NCBI GenBank assembly: GCA_963665455.1
Contig: OY762279.1
Span: 4,464,001 to 4,528,000, forward strand
Length of the DNA: 64,000 bases
Origin: VXNE01 sp963665455
Lineage (GTDB): Bacteria; Pseudomonadota; Gammaproteobacteria; Pseudomonadales; Azotimanducaceae
Direction of reading: 5' to 3'
A program made the translations under genes and the position numbers. The notes below the pieces were generated by a model. The model did no database searches. It had not been told where the DNA came from and saw only the letters and a list, made by a program, of their open reading frames with translations. Of the stretch, positions 25,616 to 33,501 are shown in pieces; within the stretch, counting starts at the first letter, position 1; every line of letters begins with the position of its first letter.

Positions 25616-26686
25616 CTAGGCGGCTATGTCGGCCAGGATTTCCGGCACCTGCGAGCGGCCGTTGTCGAAACGGTCGCCGAAGCCCGCGCTCCTGACGCGC
25701 TTGATGTACTCGGAAAGCTGCCGGCGGCGGATGGCGATGAGCTTGTTGCGCCCCTCGTCGAAGTGCTGCTTGCCGCCACCGAGCAGGATGGCCATGGACT
25801 CCGAAGTCTGCGGGAACTGTCCCGCCGGGTTCTGCGAACCCGCGAGAATCCCACGCTCCGCCTCGTCGAGGTAGCAGTGGATCTCTTCGTGGCGTTCCGG
25901 CGCCGTCTCGGCCATGTAGCGCATGTGCATGACGCCGAACGCGACGTGGCGCGCCTCGTCCTGGGCGCACAGGCGGTAGATGGCCTTCTCCGCGTCGTTG
26001 TATGCCATCAGTTCGCCCATGCGGAAGATGGTGAGCACGGCGCCCTCGCCGGAGATGTGCAGCCGGGACGACATCTCGGTGAAGTCCCGCGAGAGGTCGA
26101 TGCTGCCCACGACGCCCGAGGTGCCACCGGTCGCCTTCATGAGGCCACCGCCGTTGGCGAGCGCGCGCTTGCGGAAGACGTCCATGTGGCGCGACTCGTC
26201 CATCACCTGGCAGAGGAGCACGTTGCGGGCCTCGAAGAAGTCCGGCGTCGTCTGGGCGATCCAGCGCGCCGGCACGTCCCCGGCCACGAACTCGACCTCC
26301 GTGAGGAAGGTGTCCATCGTGCACTGCGCCTGCTCGATGTCGTCCGGCAGCGGTTCGATGGTGTCCCAGGGGATGTCCGTCGCCGAACTCCACTGGCGCT
26401 GCAGGGCCTCCTCGTAGAGGAACGAGGCGTTGTCGAGCCAGATCTCGCTCTTCGTGCGCACGGCGTAGTTGCCGATGCGATAGGACCCAGGCCGCTCCGC
26501 CGCGCCCCGCGGGCGGCCCGTCTGGTTGTCGCTCTGCTCCGGCGGATCACCGTAGTCCCCGACCTGGATGTCGGCCAGCGTCAGACCGTACTTGCTCTGT
26601 TCGGCACGCGTATCCCACTGGCCTTGCTGGTCCATCCAGCCCAAGTCCAGTTCTTGATCGGTTTCGAGCTGAACCGCTTCGCTCAT
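25616..26686 (-). CDS. Ferritin-like di-iron protein, candidate oxygenase subunit
   Basis: A 356-residue helical protein with a complete candidate di-iron site: two ExxH motifs, DESRH with Glu164/His167 and DEARH with Glu244/His247, plus two plausible bridging glutamates (Glu130 in FLTEVEF, Glu214 in ISGEGAV). This four-Glu, two-His layout is that of ribonucleotide reductase R2, acyl desaturases and soluble methane-type monooxygenases. GGGGAGCG precedes ATG 26686. It leads a five-gene block (this gene, metal-less paralogue, two small related proteins, zinc ribbon) and lies divergently from a HIT-rubredoxin operon that could supply electrons. I read the set as an uncharacterised multi-subunit oxygenase; the substrate is unknown. 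N-oxygenases of the AurF type are an alternative. Confidence 0.82.
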   Translation of the reverse strand: MSEAVQLETDQELDLGWMDQQGQWDTRAEQSKYGLTLADIQVGDYGDPPEQSDNQTGRPRGAAERPGSYRIGNYAVRTKSEIWLDNASFLYEEALQRQWSSATDIPWDTIEPLPDDIEQAQCTMDTFLTEVEFVAGDVPARWIAQTTPDFFEARNVLLCQVMDESRHMDVFRKRALANGGGLMKATGGTSGVVGSIDLSRDFTEMSSRLHISGEGAVLTIFRMGELMAYNDAEKAIYRLCAQDEARHVAFGVMHMRYMAETAPERHEEIHCYLDEAERGILAGSQNPAGQFPQTSESMAILLGGGKQHFDEGRNKLIAIRRRQLSEYIKRVRSAGFGDRFDNGRSQVPEILADIAA

Positions 26687-26813
26687 GAATCGCTCCCCAA
26701 GGGTGTTCAACGTGACATTTGCCCCAGGCGGTCGCCCCACCGGGCACCGACGGTCGAGGCCCACCAGCCAAGGCAGGTACTATACCCGCCGGTTCGGGAT
26801 TCTCAAATAGGCG

Positions 26814-27224
26814 ATGAGCTTCGAGTTGCACCCCCGCCTGACCACCGACTGCGAACGGCTGTGTGAGCTGGGCCTCTCGACGGCCCTGCTCGCCCGCGAC
26901 CGGAGGTTTCACTGGGTCATCCTGGTGCCGCGCATCGCCGGCCTACGCGACCTGCACGACGTTCCCGCCGCGCACCGGGCAGCCCTGTTCGACGAAATCG
27001 AGCAGGTCTCCGCAGCCCTCAAGCGCATCGTGGAGGCCGACAAGATCAACGTGGCCGCGCTCGGCAACCAAGTCCCCCAGTTGCACATTCACGTCATCGC
27101 GCGCCGCACGGACGATCCGGCCTGGCCGGACCCGGTCTGGAGCGCCCCCGCGGCCGACGCGCCCCTCGCGGGTGCCGAGTTGGCCGCGCGCGCAACACGC
27201 ATCAAGGAGGAAATCTCTGCATGA
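26814..27224 (+). CDS. HIT domain protein
   Basis: A 136-residue histidine-triad protein. The end of the domain reads NQVPQLHIHVIARRTDDPAW: the first triad His is replaced by Gln (Q-x-H-x-H), as in a known bacterial subgroup. The early FHWVILVPRIAGLRDLHDVP matches the substrate-binding strand. HIT enzymes cleave nucleoside phosphoramidates or dinucleoside polyphosphates. The stop overlaps the rubredoxin start (ATGA), so the two are co-translated. The ATG at 26814 lies in a 127-base divergent promoter region shared with the di-iron gene cluster. Confidence 0.85.
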   Translation: MSFELHPRLTTDCERLCELGLSTALLARDRRFHWVILVPRIAGLRDLHDVPAAHRAALFDEIEQVSAALKRIVEADKINVAALGNQVPQLHIHVIARRTDDPAWPDPVWSAPAADAPLAGAELAARATRIKEEISA

Positions 27225-27388
27225 AGAAGTGGCAATGCATGACCTGTGGCTTCATCTACGACGAGGCCAAGGGCTACGAGGAGGACGGCATCGCCGCCGG
27301 GACCGCCTGGGACGACGTTCCCGAGGACTGGCTATGCCCCGAGTGCGGCACGCCCAAGAGCGATTTCGAAATGGTCGAGATCGGCTAG
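27221..27388 (+). CDS. Rubredoxin
   Basis: A 55-residue single-domain rubredoxin starting MKKWQCMTCGFIYDEAKGY with Cys6 and Cys9, and ending DVPEDWLCPECGTPKSDFE with Cys39 and Cys42. The four cysteines bind one iron and pass single electrons. The aromatic residues around the site (Trp4, Tyr13, Trp37) are all present. It overlaps the HIT gene stop by 4 bases and precedes a beta-helix protein. Opposite is the di-iron gene cluster, the sort of enzyme a rubredoxin can reduce, so a functional link is a plausible inference. No rubredoxin reductase is visible in the window. Confidence 0.93.
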   Translation: MKKWQCMTCGFIYDEAKGYEEDGIAAGTAWDDVPEDWLCPECGTPKSDFEMVEIG

Positions 27389-27401
27389 CGGAGCACCACT
27401 C

Positions 27402-28427
27402 ATGCGCGAGGAGATCGAGCGCATCCTGGAGATGCAGGAACGCGGGGAGTTGACCCGGGAGGAAGCCGCCGCCCGGATCGAGGCGCTGGCCCGGGAGGCT
27501 GGGGGTCGCCGCGAGCGGCCGCGGGGCGCGTTCGACGACCTCGAGCGCTCCCTCGGCAATCTCGGCCGCGAGTTCGGCAACGCGTTCGCGCGCGCCTCCA
27601 AGGGACTCGGGGACGCGTTGCGGCCCGAGACGTGGGTGAACGACAGCAACACCGCAACCTTCTCCCGCACCGAGCTTCCGGAGGGCGAACGCTTCGAGTG
27701 CGAGGGCAACGGCCTGAACCTCGCCCGCGTCGTGCACATGACCCTCTCCGACTCCCGCTTCGTGGACAACGAACTGCATGCCGCCGGCATCGAGGGCCTC
27801 GCCTGCACGCGCGCCGCGTTCACCGGCAACGCCCTGCGGGCCTCCCACGTCGACCGCTTCCGCGTCGAGGACGGCGAAGTCGCGGACAACCAATGCAACG
27901 CCGCGCGGCTCGCCGACTGGCACCTGTCCTGCGCCCGCTTCGAGCGCAACCGGTTGAACGCGACCCAAGCCACCGAGGTCTCCCTGACCGACAGCGCCAT
28001 CCGGGACGGGCGCTGGAACGCCGTGCAGTTGCGCACGCTGGCACTCGCCAACGGCACGGCCTGGGACGGCGTGGGGCTGAACGGGGTCGCCGGCCGGGAT
28101 TGGTCCTTCGACGACACCACGCTATCTGCCGTGCGCATCAACGGGCTGCGCATCAACGGCCTCGCGTGCGTCGGCGCTCGGCTGATCCGCTGCGTCCTAC
28201 GGCACGGCGACTGGATCCGGGGCATCGATCCCCGCGAACTCGCCACGCTGCGCAACCTGCGGATCGAGAACGCGACCCTCGAGGGATGCGAGTTCATCGA
28301 TTGCCGTTTCGACGACACGGCGTTCCGGAACCTCGAGGGGTCGGGCCTCGTGTTCCGGGACGTTGATTTCGGCGGGATGGCGGTGGAATCTTCGGCGGAG
28401 TTGGCGGGCCTCAGCGTGGATTCGTAG
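27402..28427 (+). CDS. SHOCT-like helix plus beta-helix repeat protein
   Basis: A 341-residue cytoplasmic protein. The first 30 residues (EEIERILEMQERGELTREEA) form a short SHOCT/YvlB-type helical module. After a charged helix (DLERSLGNLGREFGNAFARA), residues from about 85 onward form pentapeptide-like repeats with the rhythm of a right-handed beta-helix (SDSRFVDNELHAAGIEGLA, ARFERNRLNATQATEVSL and similar). Such proteins act as scaffolds or DNA-mimic binders. It starts 14 bases after rubredoxin and is probably in its operon. Its function is unknown. The 3' end overlaps the convergent DUF3108 gene by 17 bases. Confidence 0.72.
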   Translation: MREEIERILEMQERGELTREEAAARIEALAREAGGRRERPRGAFDDLERSLGNLGREFGNAFARASKGLGDALRPETWVNDSNTATFSRTELPEGERFECEGNGLNLARVVHMTLSDSRFVDNELHAAGIEGLACTRAAFTGNALRASHVDRFRVEDGEVADNQCNAARLADWHLSCARFERNRLNATQATEVSLTDSAIRDGRWNAVQLRTLALANGTAWDGVGLNGVAGRDWSFDDTTLSAVRINGLRINGLACVGARLIRCVLRHGDWIRGIDPRELATLRNLRIENATLEGCEFIDCRFDDTAFRNLEGSGLVFRDVDFGGMAVESSAELAGLSVDS

Positions 28428-29169
28428 GCGGGGCGGGCCCTTCCTCCACAGCCCCCGCAGCAGCCACGTCCTCCCCACCCGCTCGGAGCGCGTCCGGGAC
28501 CGACAACTCCTCCCAATCGTCGAACGCCGTTTCCCGCGCTCGGCCGACCAGTTCCAAGCCACGGGAAACGCCCTCGTCGACCACGATCCGAAGGGGCACC
28601 CGCCGCCCGTAGCGTTCACCGAGTTCGAGACGCCCCCGCGACCGCTCCCCGTCGTCATCGACGATGCCGTAGTCGCACCGTTCGACCCCATCTGGCGCGA
28701 CGGCGTGTTCCGTACGCGTCATGGCGTAGTGGTGGCGACCGTTGTTGAGCACCTGTTCGGCGTCGCACCGAACGGTCACCCACAGCGCGGACATCAAGTC
28801 CACGCCAGGCGGCGCGGGCCGTTCGGGGCGGAGGTTGCCATTGCGTAGCTGCCGCAGAACCCCATCGGCGACGCGAATCGTGCGGTCCTTGCGCCGGTCC
28901 TTCTCGTGCAGCACGAGCGTCTCCGGCACGGCCCGCCCGTCCTCGATGCGGCCCGTCACGAAGAAACGCGCGTTCCACGGCGCGAGGACGTTCCACACGC
29001 CGTGGGTCCGCATCATGCCGCGAACTTCGTAGCGTTCAGCGCCGGATTCGATGCGGACGTAGGCGGAACCGGCGTCCGCCCCGGCGATCACGCCGCGGTA
29101 TTCCAAGTCCAGCGCCTGCCCAGGCAAACCCAGTGCGAGGGGCAGGACCCAGAGCGGCGGTTTGCCCAT
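28411..29169 (-). CDS. DUF3108 domain protein, exported
   Basis: A 252-residue periplasmic protein. A short signal peptide (PPLWVLPLALGLPGQA) is followed by a beta-rich domain of DUF3108: LDLEYRGVIAGADAGSAYV, RYEVRGMMRTHGVW, ARFFVTGRIEDGRAVPETL and a final RVPLRIVVDEG strand. The C-terminus is Ala/Glu/Pro-rich. Members are thought to be lipid-binding or envelope proteins, but the function is undefined. It lies 12 bases after the GST gene stop and thus ends an operon made of the methyltransferase-like gene, GST and this gene. Confidence 0.78.
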   Translation of the reverse strand: MGKPPLWVLPLALGLPGQALDLEYRGVIAGADAGSAYVRIESGAERYEVRGMMRTHGVWNVLAPWNARFFVTGRIEDGRAVPETLVLHEKDRRKDRTIRVADGVLRQLRNGNLRPERPAPPGVDLMSALWVTVRCDAEQVLNNGRHHYAMTRTEHAVAPDGVERCDYGIVDDDGERSRGRLELGERYGRRVPLRIVVDEGVSRGLELVGRARETAFDDWEELSVPDALRAGGEDVAAAGAVEEGPAPPTNPR

Positions 29170-29181
29170 GTCGCGCCCCGA

Positions 29182-29808
29182 TCAGTCCGGGATGGGGATG
29201 TCGTTCACCTTCATCGGCACGTCGTAGCCGCGCTGCACGGCGGGCCGCCCGGCGATCTCGATGTACCAGCGCTTGAGGTTCGGGAAGTCCGCCCAGTCGA
29301 TGCCCTGCCACTCGTAGCGTGAGATCCAGGGCCAGGTCGCCATGTCGGCGATGGAGTATTCGTCCGCGAGATACGGCCGACCCGCCAGGCGCCTGTCCAG
29401 CACGCCGTAGAGGCGGTTCGCCTCGGCCGCGTAGCGCTCCTCCGCGTAGGGTGCCTTGCCAACGTTGAAGCGCAGGAAGTGGTGCGCCTGGCCGAGCATC
29501 GGGCCGACGCCACCCATCTGGAGCATGAGCCATTCCAGGGTGGTCCAGCGGTCCGGTCCGCCGAAGCGTCCCGTCTTGTCGACCAAGTAGAGGAGGATGG
29601 CGCCCGACTCCATCATCGACCGTCCCGTCTCGCGATCAACGATGGCGGGAATCTTGTTGTTCGGGCTGATGGCGAGGAAGGACGGCTCGAACTGCTCGTC
29701 CTTGCCGATGTGTACGGGATGCACCTCGTAGTCGAGCCCGAACTCCTCCAGGGCGATCGAGATCTTGCGTCCATTGGGGGTGGGGAACGTGTAGAGGTCG
29801 ATGGTCAC
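29182..29808 (-). CDS. Glutathione S-transferase family protein
   Basis: A 208-residue GST. The N-terminal thioredoxin-like domain reads LYTFPTPNGRKISIALEEFG (5-24), with the glutathione-site NNKIPAIVD and ESGAILLYLVDK segments. The helical domain carries the N-capping motif SIADMATWPW. This pattern is that of the YfcG/Nu-type GSTs with a threonine-proline-asparagine start (T10-P11-N12), which often act as disulfide reductases. The GTG start overlaps the upstream gene's stop by one base. It is cytoplasmic, with detoxification or thiol redox function. Confidence 0.9.
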   Translation of the reverse strand: MTIDLYTFPTPNGRKISIALEEFGLDYEVHPVHIGKDEQFEPSFLAISPNNKIPAIVDRETGRSMMESGAILLYLVDKTGRFGGPDRWTTLEWLMLQMGGVGPMLGQAHHFLRFNVGKAPYAEERYAAEANRLYGVLDRRLAGRPYLADEYSIADMATWPWISRYEWQGIDWADFPNLKRWYIEIAGRPAVQRGYDVPMKVNDIPIPD

Positions 29809-30611
29809 TACGAGTCCTCGGCGGGAGCGTCGGCTTCGGACTCCGCGGGTGCCGGCGGGAGCTCGGGTGGCTTCGTGAGCCGGTAGAGCACGCGGTCGGT
29901 TTGCCCGCGGATCGCCGGGTCGAACACCATCGTCGTGCGGTCGTCCAAGGGATTGCGCAGCAGGGCCGACGACTCGACGATGAAGCCCGATGCCTCGAGG
30001 ATCGGCACGGCCCGCACGACGTCGAGACGATGCAAACCGTTGTTGTCCTGGTCGGCGTCGCCGTAGTGGTCGACAACGCCGAGCACACCGCCCGGCTTGA
30101 GCAGTGCCTTGACAACCTGCAGGAAACCCGCCGCCGCGTCGTCACCCCCCGTGCCCTCTCCCAGACCGTTGTGTACGTCGTGGAAATTGAGCGCGGTGAA
30201 CGCGGCGTCGAGCGACCCGGCCTCGATGCCCAAGTCGGCCAATTCGGTGTCCACGCGCTCGACGTTGCCCAGCCGCCCGTCCGCGAGCCGCGCCGTCATC
30301 GCCTTGTCGTACATGCCGTCGGCGAACTGCAGGAAGATCGGGAAGTTCTGGGCGTAGACCTTGCCTGCCGGCCCCACGGCGAGCGACAGCACCTCGGTGT
30401 AGTAGCCACCGGACGCCATCAAGTCCATGACGGTCATGCCGGCACCGATGCCGAGGTATTCGATCACCTCCGCCGGCTTGCGGCCCGCGTCCCGCGCCCG
30501 GTCTTCCTCCGTCCGGTCCCCCGATGCCAGGGCGGCCGCGAGGTCGGCGGAAGCAGCCGAACCTGCCAACACCATGCCGAGCACCACGCTCCAGACCACG
30601 TTCCGGCTCAT
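29808..30611 (-). CDS. Exported methyltransferase-like protein (COG4798 type)
   Basis: A 267-residue protein with a clear N-terminal signal peptide (MSRNVVWSVVLGMVLAGSA) and then a class I S-adenosylmethionine methyltransferase fold: RTEEDRARDAGRKPAEVIEY, the motif I region GMTVMDLMASGGYYTEVLS, and later FHDVHNG and LKPGGVLGVVDHYG. Motif I lacks the full GxGxG and the protein is secreted, as is common in the COG4798 group, so catalysis is uncertain. It is first in a three-gene operon with the GST and DUF3108 genes. The C-terminus is rich in Pro, Ala and acidic residues. Confidence 0.78.
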   Translation of the reverse strand: MSRNVVWSVVLGMVLAGSAASADLAAALASGDRTEEDRARDAGRKPAEVIEYLGIGAGMTVMDLMASGGYYTEVLSLAVGPAGKVYAQNFPIFLQFADGMYDKAMTARLADGRLGNVERVDTELADLGIEAGSLDAAFTALNFHDVHNGLGEGTGGDDAAAGFLQVVKALLKPGGVLGVVDHYGDADQDNNGLHRLDVVRAVPILEASGFIVESSALLRNPLDDRTTMVFDPAIRGQTDRVLYRLTKPPELPPAPAESEADAPAEDS

Positions 30612-30685
30612 AGGTTCCTCCGTCTTGTCCCCAAGTCGAGCCGCAACCCTTGCACAACGCGGGGCGATGTCAAGCCGCTACGCCG

Positions 30686-30844
30686 CTAGGGAAGGTCTGA
30701 ACAAGACCTTTCCTAGTGCGGCACAGGGATGTGCCGCCAGATTCGATGGCGTAAGCCATTGAATCTGTGGAGCAAGCCGAAACCGCGCTTTTGGCTTGCG
30801 ACCTGAACAAGTCCATGGACGGACTTGTTCAGAGGTTCCCCTAG
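30686..30844. mobile_element. MITE-like element of consecutive hairpins
   Basis: A 159-base non-coding unit in the 337-base gap upstream of the methyltransferase-like gene. Its ends are imperfect inverted repeats of about 20 bases, beginning CTAGGGAAGG on the left and ending GGTTCCCCTAG on the right. Inside are five successive stems: 30686-30716, 30718-30737, 30739-30766, 30772-30799 and 30803-30832. Three of them have exactly one G opposite T, which would be a G-U pair in a top-strand transcript. No reading frame is present. The rest of the gap holds a 60-base repeat copy. Confidence 0.55.
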
Positions 30845-30890
30845 TGCCCGCAAACCGTCGCCTATGGGGCCGCGCCGTAGGACGGCGCGA

Positions 30891-30950
30891 GCGCGTAGGT
30901 CGGAGGGGCTGGGCCGCGAGCGGAGCCGTAGGCGACGGTTGCGGGGCGCT
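30891..30950 (-). repeat. 60-base dispersed repeat, copy 1
   Basis: The bottom strand of 30891-30950 matches 40698-40757 at 58 of 60 positions. With 30850-30867 it also forms an 18-base inverted pair, and a 7-pair hairpin lies between (30872-30888). Its right end contains the stop codon of the broken Rpn-type gene (30949). Confidence 0.75.
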
Positions 30951-31800
30951 ATGGGGCGCTCGTATCGAACACGTCGTCCAGCGTGCGCGCGTCGAGCACG
31001 TTCTCGGCCCATGCCTCCAAGTCGGTTGCCGACGCCTGATGGAGCCGGTCCGCGACCGCCGCGGAAAGGCGACCGAATCGCCGCCGCAAGAGGCGCTCCA
31101 GCACGGTCCGTTCACCGTCGACGCGGCCCTCGCGGATACCCTCGTCGCGTCCCACCCGCATGCCCTCGTCGCGCCCTTGCCGAATGCCCTCGTCCCGAGC
31201 CCTCTGGATCATTCCCGCCATGGTCTTGCTCTCCTCCGGATACCGCCGCCGGTAGGTTTCCTGCTCATTCTCCGTGAGCGCGGCGTAGATGTCGGTGAAC
31301 TGCACGTACTTCGCGAGCTTGGCGGCGTCCGGCTCCAGCGCCCGCAGGCCGTGCGCCGCGTGCGCGAACACGTCGACCCGGTCCATGCCGGGCGGCCGGC
31401 GCATGTTCGGCAGGTTGACCAGCGCCACCGGGTTGTCGCTGTCCCGCCATTCCCCGGCGTCCATCGCGTCGAGCCGGCAAGAGAGGTGGTGGAACGTCAG
31501 GTAGTCGCCGCGTTCGGTGCCGAGCGCGAGCGTCTCGGGGTCCGGACCGTCGCGCAGGAAGATGGACACGGGCGCCACGCGGTTCGTCTTGAACAGCTCG
31601 GCGAGGTCGAGGCAATAGTGCGCCAGCCGGTGCCGCGAGAAGCGCCCGCCGTCGGTTTCCTCCTCCAGGGCGAAGAGCCCTCAGCCGGGGAGCGCGAGGG
31701 GCCTGCCCCTCGCATGAGAGAGCACCGTTTCGCGGCGGCCGTCGGCCCAATCGACGCGCAGGGGCGTGTCGAGCTCGTGGTACGCCAGCATTGACGGCAT
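30949..31800 (-). pseudogene. Rpn-family PD-(D/E)XK nuclease gene, interrupted by a repeat
   Basis: Reading from ATG 31800: MPSMLAYHELDTPLRVDWAD starts a nuclease-type N-terminus, then a REP-like unit (31681-31715) inserts a few codons and a TGA at 31681-31683. The same frame resumes with LFALEEETDGGRFSRHRLAH, LDLAELFKTNRVAPVSIFLR, GMDRVDVFAHAAHG and a DUF4351-type tail (LERLLRRRFGRLSAAVADRL). A tandem of DEG-(I/M)-R-x-GR repeats (about 31130-31200) precedes the tail. Rpn/RpnA-like proteins are PD-(D/E)XK nucleases that promote recombination. As it stands only a 209-residue C-terminal piece (from 31578) could be made. Without the insertion the gene would be intact, so disruption looks recent. 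Confidence 0.7.
31681..31715. repeat. REP-like palindromic repeat, copy B
   Basis: Identical to copy A (25498-25531, reverse orientation) apart from the hairpin loop: a 21-base shared flank plus stem and a shared 10-base second arm. It lies inside the Rpn-type gene and supplies the in-frame TGA at 31681-31683. Confidence 0.65.
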
Positions 31801-31854
31801 CCAATGGGCGCGGCAGCATGCCGGCAGGTCGGTTCGAGCGCGGGAGGAGGCTCT

Positions 31855-32397
31855 TTGGATACCCGCAAGATCCTCGCCGTGCGCGAAACCATCCTCGCGA
31901 ACGAGTTCGGTCGGGAATGCCCCGCCATCGTCCGCGTCGCGCACATCGCGGTGCTGGCGAACCCATGCGCCGGGCGGTTCGAAAGCGACCTATCCCCGCT
32001 GTTCGACCTTGGCGGGCGCACCGGGGAGCGCCTAGCACGAGACGCCGCCGCACTGCTCGGCGGGCCGGCGGTGAGCTACGGCAAGGCCGCCATCGTGGGC
32101 GTCGCGGGAGAACTGGAACACGGCGCCGCCGCAATCCACCCGAAGCTCGGCAAGCCCATGCGCGCGGCCGTGGACGGCGGCGAGTCCCTGATTCCCTCGA
32201 ACGTCAAGCTCGGCCCCGTTGGCACCGCCATCGACATCCCCCTCGGCCACAAGGACGAGAGTTGGTCGTTCGACCACTTCGACACGATGACCGTGATGGT
32301 GCCCGACGCCCCGCGGCCCGACGAGATCGTGCTGGCCGTCGCGGTCGCCGACGGGGGCCGGGCCCTGCCCCGCGCCGGCCAACGGCCCTTGGTCTAA
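31855..32397 (+). CDS. Amino acid synthesis family protein (PF06684-like)
   Basis: A 180-residue soluble protein of the family annotated as amino acid synthesis (formerly DUF1185). Visible marks are RVAHIAVLANPCAGRFESDL, SPLFDLGGRTGERLARDA, SYGKAAIVGVAGELEHGAA and KPMRAAVDGGESLIPSNVKLG, then VGTAIDIPLGHKD and DAPRPDEIVLAVAVADGGR. The start is TTG 31855, with GGAGGAGG at 31843-31850; an in-frame ATG at 31804 has no ribosome site and overlaps the start of the divergent Rpn-type gene. Biochemical activity is not established for the family. It ends 16 bases before the HSL-type hydrolase, which is probably in the same operon. Confidence 0.78.
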   Translation: MDTRKILAVRETILANEFGRECPAIVRVAHIAVLANPCAGRFESDLSPLFDLGGRTGERLARDAAALLGGPAVSYGKAAIVGVAGELEHGAAAIHPKLGKPMRAAVDGGESLIPSNVKLGPVGTAIDIPLGHKDESWSFDHFDTMTVMVPDAPRPDEIVLAVAVADGGRALPRAGQRPLV

Positions 32398-32413
32398 GCC
32401 TGGCGGAGGCCGT

Positions 32414-33484
32414 TTGTACCGACGAGAAGAAATGCTCGGATTCCCTTCGCCGCTGTTCGCCGGGGAGGCGTTTCGGCTCCGGGGAGCGTGGGATCCCGAG
32501 GCCCGAGCCGCTTGGGAGGCGGCGACCGCGTTCATGTCCAGCGAGGCTTTTCCCGCGATCACCGAAGCCAACGTTCCGCAGCTCCGGGAGATCAGCCGTC
32601 AGGATCCCGCCAACCGGAGTTCCAGCGACCTCGAGGCCCTGGCCCGATGCGAGACCGAGGTCGTGGAATGCGACGGTACCCGGTTCGGCTCCCCCGACAA
32701 TCCGCGCATCGAGATTCGCGTACACGTACCCCGCGAGGGGTCGCCGGAGGCCGCCTTCAGAAAGGGATTGGTCTTCTATCACGGGGGCGCATTCGTCCTC
32801 GGCTCGGCGACCGAGGAGGATCCGTGGGCGTGCCGCACTGCGGCCGAATGCGATCTGGTCGTCTTCAACGTCGACTATCGCAACGCACCCGAGACCCGGG
32901 CACCGGGCGGCATCCTCGACTGTTTCGCCGCCCTCCGCCACGTCGCCGCCGACCTTTGCCACCGCTACGGCGTGGACCCCGCACGCTTGGGGGTCTACGG
33001 CATCAGCAGCGGTGGATACCTCGCCGCCGGTGTCGCGATGGAACTTGCGAAGCGCCGCGCCGCAGACCTCGTTGGGCTGGTCATCGCGGACGTGCCCGCC
33101 GTCAGCGACCACTGGGTGCGCCCGCCGCCCGCGTCACCGGATGCCGCGACGTGGCACTGGTCGCAGTCCGAGGTTGAGCGCTGGCACGGGACGCACGGAC
33201 ACATTGAAACGCTCGCCATGCTGGCGGAGGACTGGGAGCGCCAGGTGCGGGACCGGGATCCCTACCTATTCCCCGCGACCATGGGCGACGACCTGCTCCG
33301 GCACGTGCCGGACCATGTGATCATGACCCGGGAGTTCGATTTCCTGCGCACCGACGCCGAGCTGTTCGCGAGCGCGCTGGCACGGCACGGGAAACTGCTG
33401 GACTTCTACGTCCGCCCAGGCGTGAGCCACTACACGGGACCGCAGGAGGGGGTTCTGAAGCGGATCGTGGACGCCTACCTCTGA
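32414..33484 (+). CDS. Alpha/beta hydrolase, hormone-sensitive lipase family
   Basis: A 356-residue esterase of the HSL group. The oxyanion motif is HGGAF (123-127), the nucleophile elbow GISSGG with Ser198, the acid probably in TREFDFLRTDAELF, and the histidine in GVSHYTG at the C-terminus. An N-terminal cap (about 1-95) is typical. The TTG start at 32414 has GGAGG at 4 bases; an ATG at 32432 with a weaker site would give a protein six residues shorter. It hydrolyses short-chain acyl esters or lactones. It is cytoplasmic, follows the amino-acid-synthesis family gene and is convergent with the Gld operon. Confidence 0.86.
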   Translation: MYRREEMLGFPSPLFAGEAFRLRGAWDPEARAAWEAATAFMSSEAFPAITEANVPQLREISRQDPANRSSSDLEALARCETEVVECDGTRFGSPDNPRIEIRVHVPREGSPEAAFRKGLVFYHGGAFVLGSATEEDPWACRTAAECDLVVFNVDYRNAPETRAPGGILDCFAALRHVAADLCHRYGVDPARLGVYGISSGGYLAAGVAMELAKRRAADLVGLVIADVPAVSDHWVRPPPASPDAATWHWSQSEVERWHGTHGHIETLAMLAEDWERQVRDRDPYLFPATMGDDLLRHVPDHVIMTREFDFLRTDAELFASALARHGKLLDFYVRPGVSHYTGPQEGVLKRIVDAYL

Positions 33485-33501
33485 CCGCACGCAGCAGCCG
33501 T

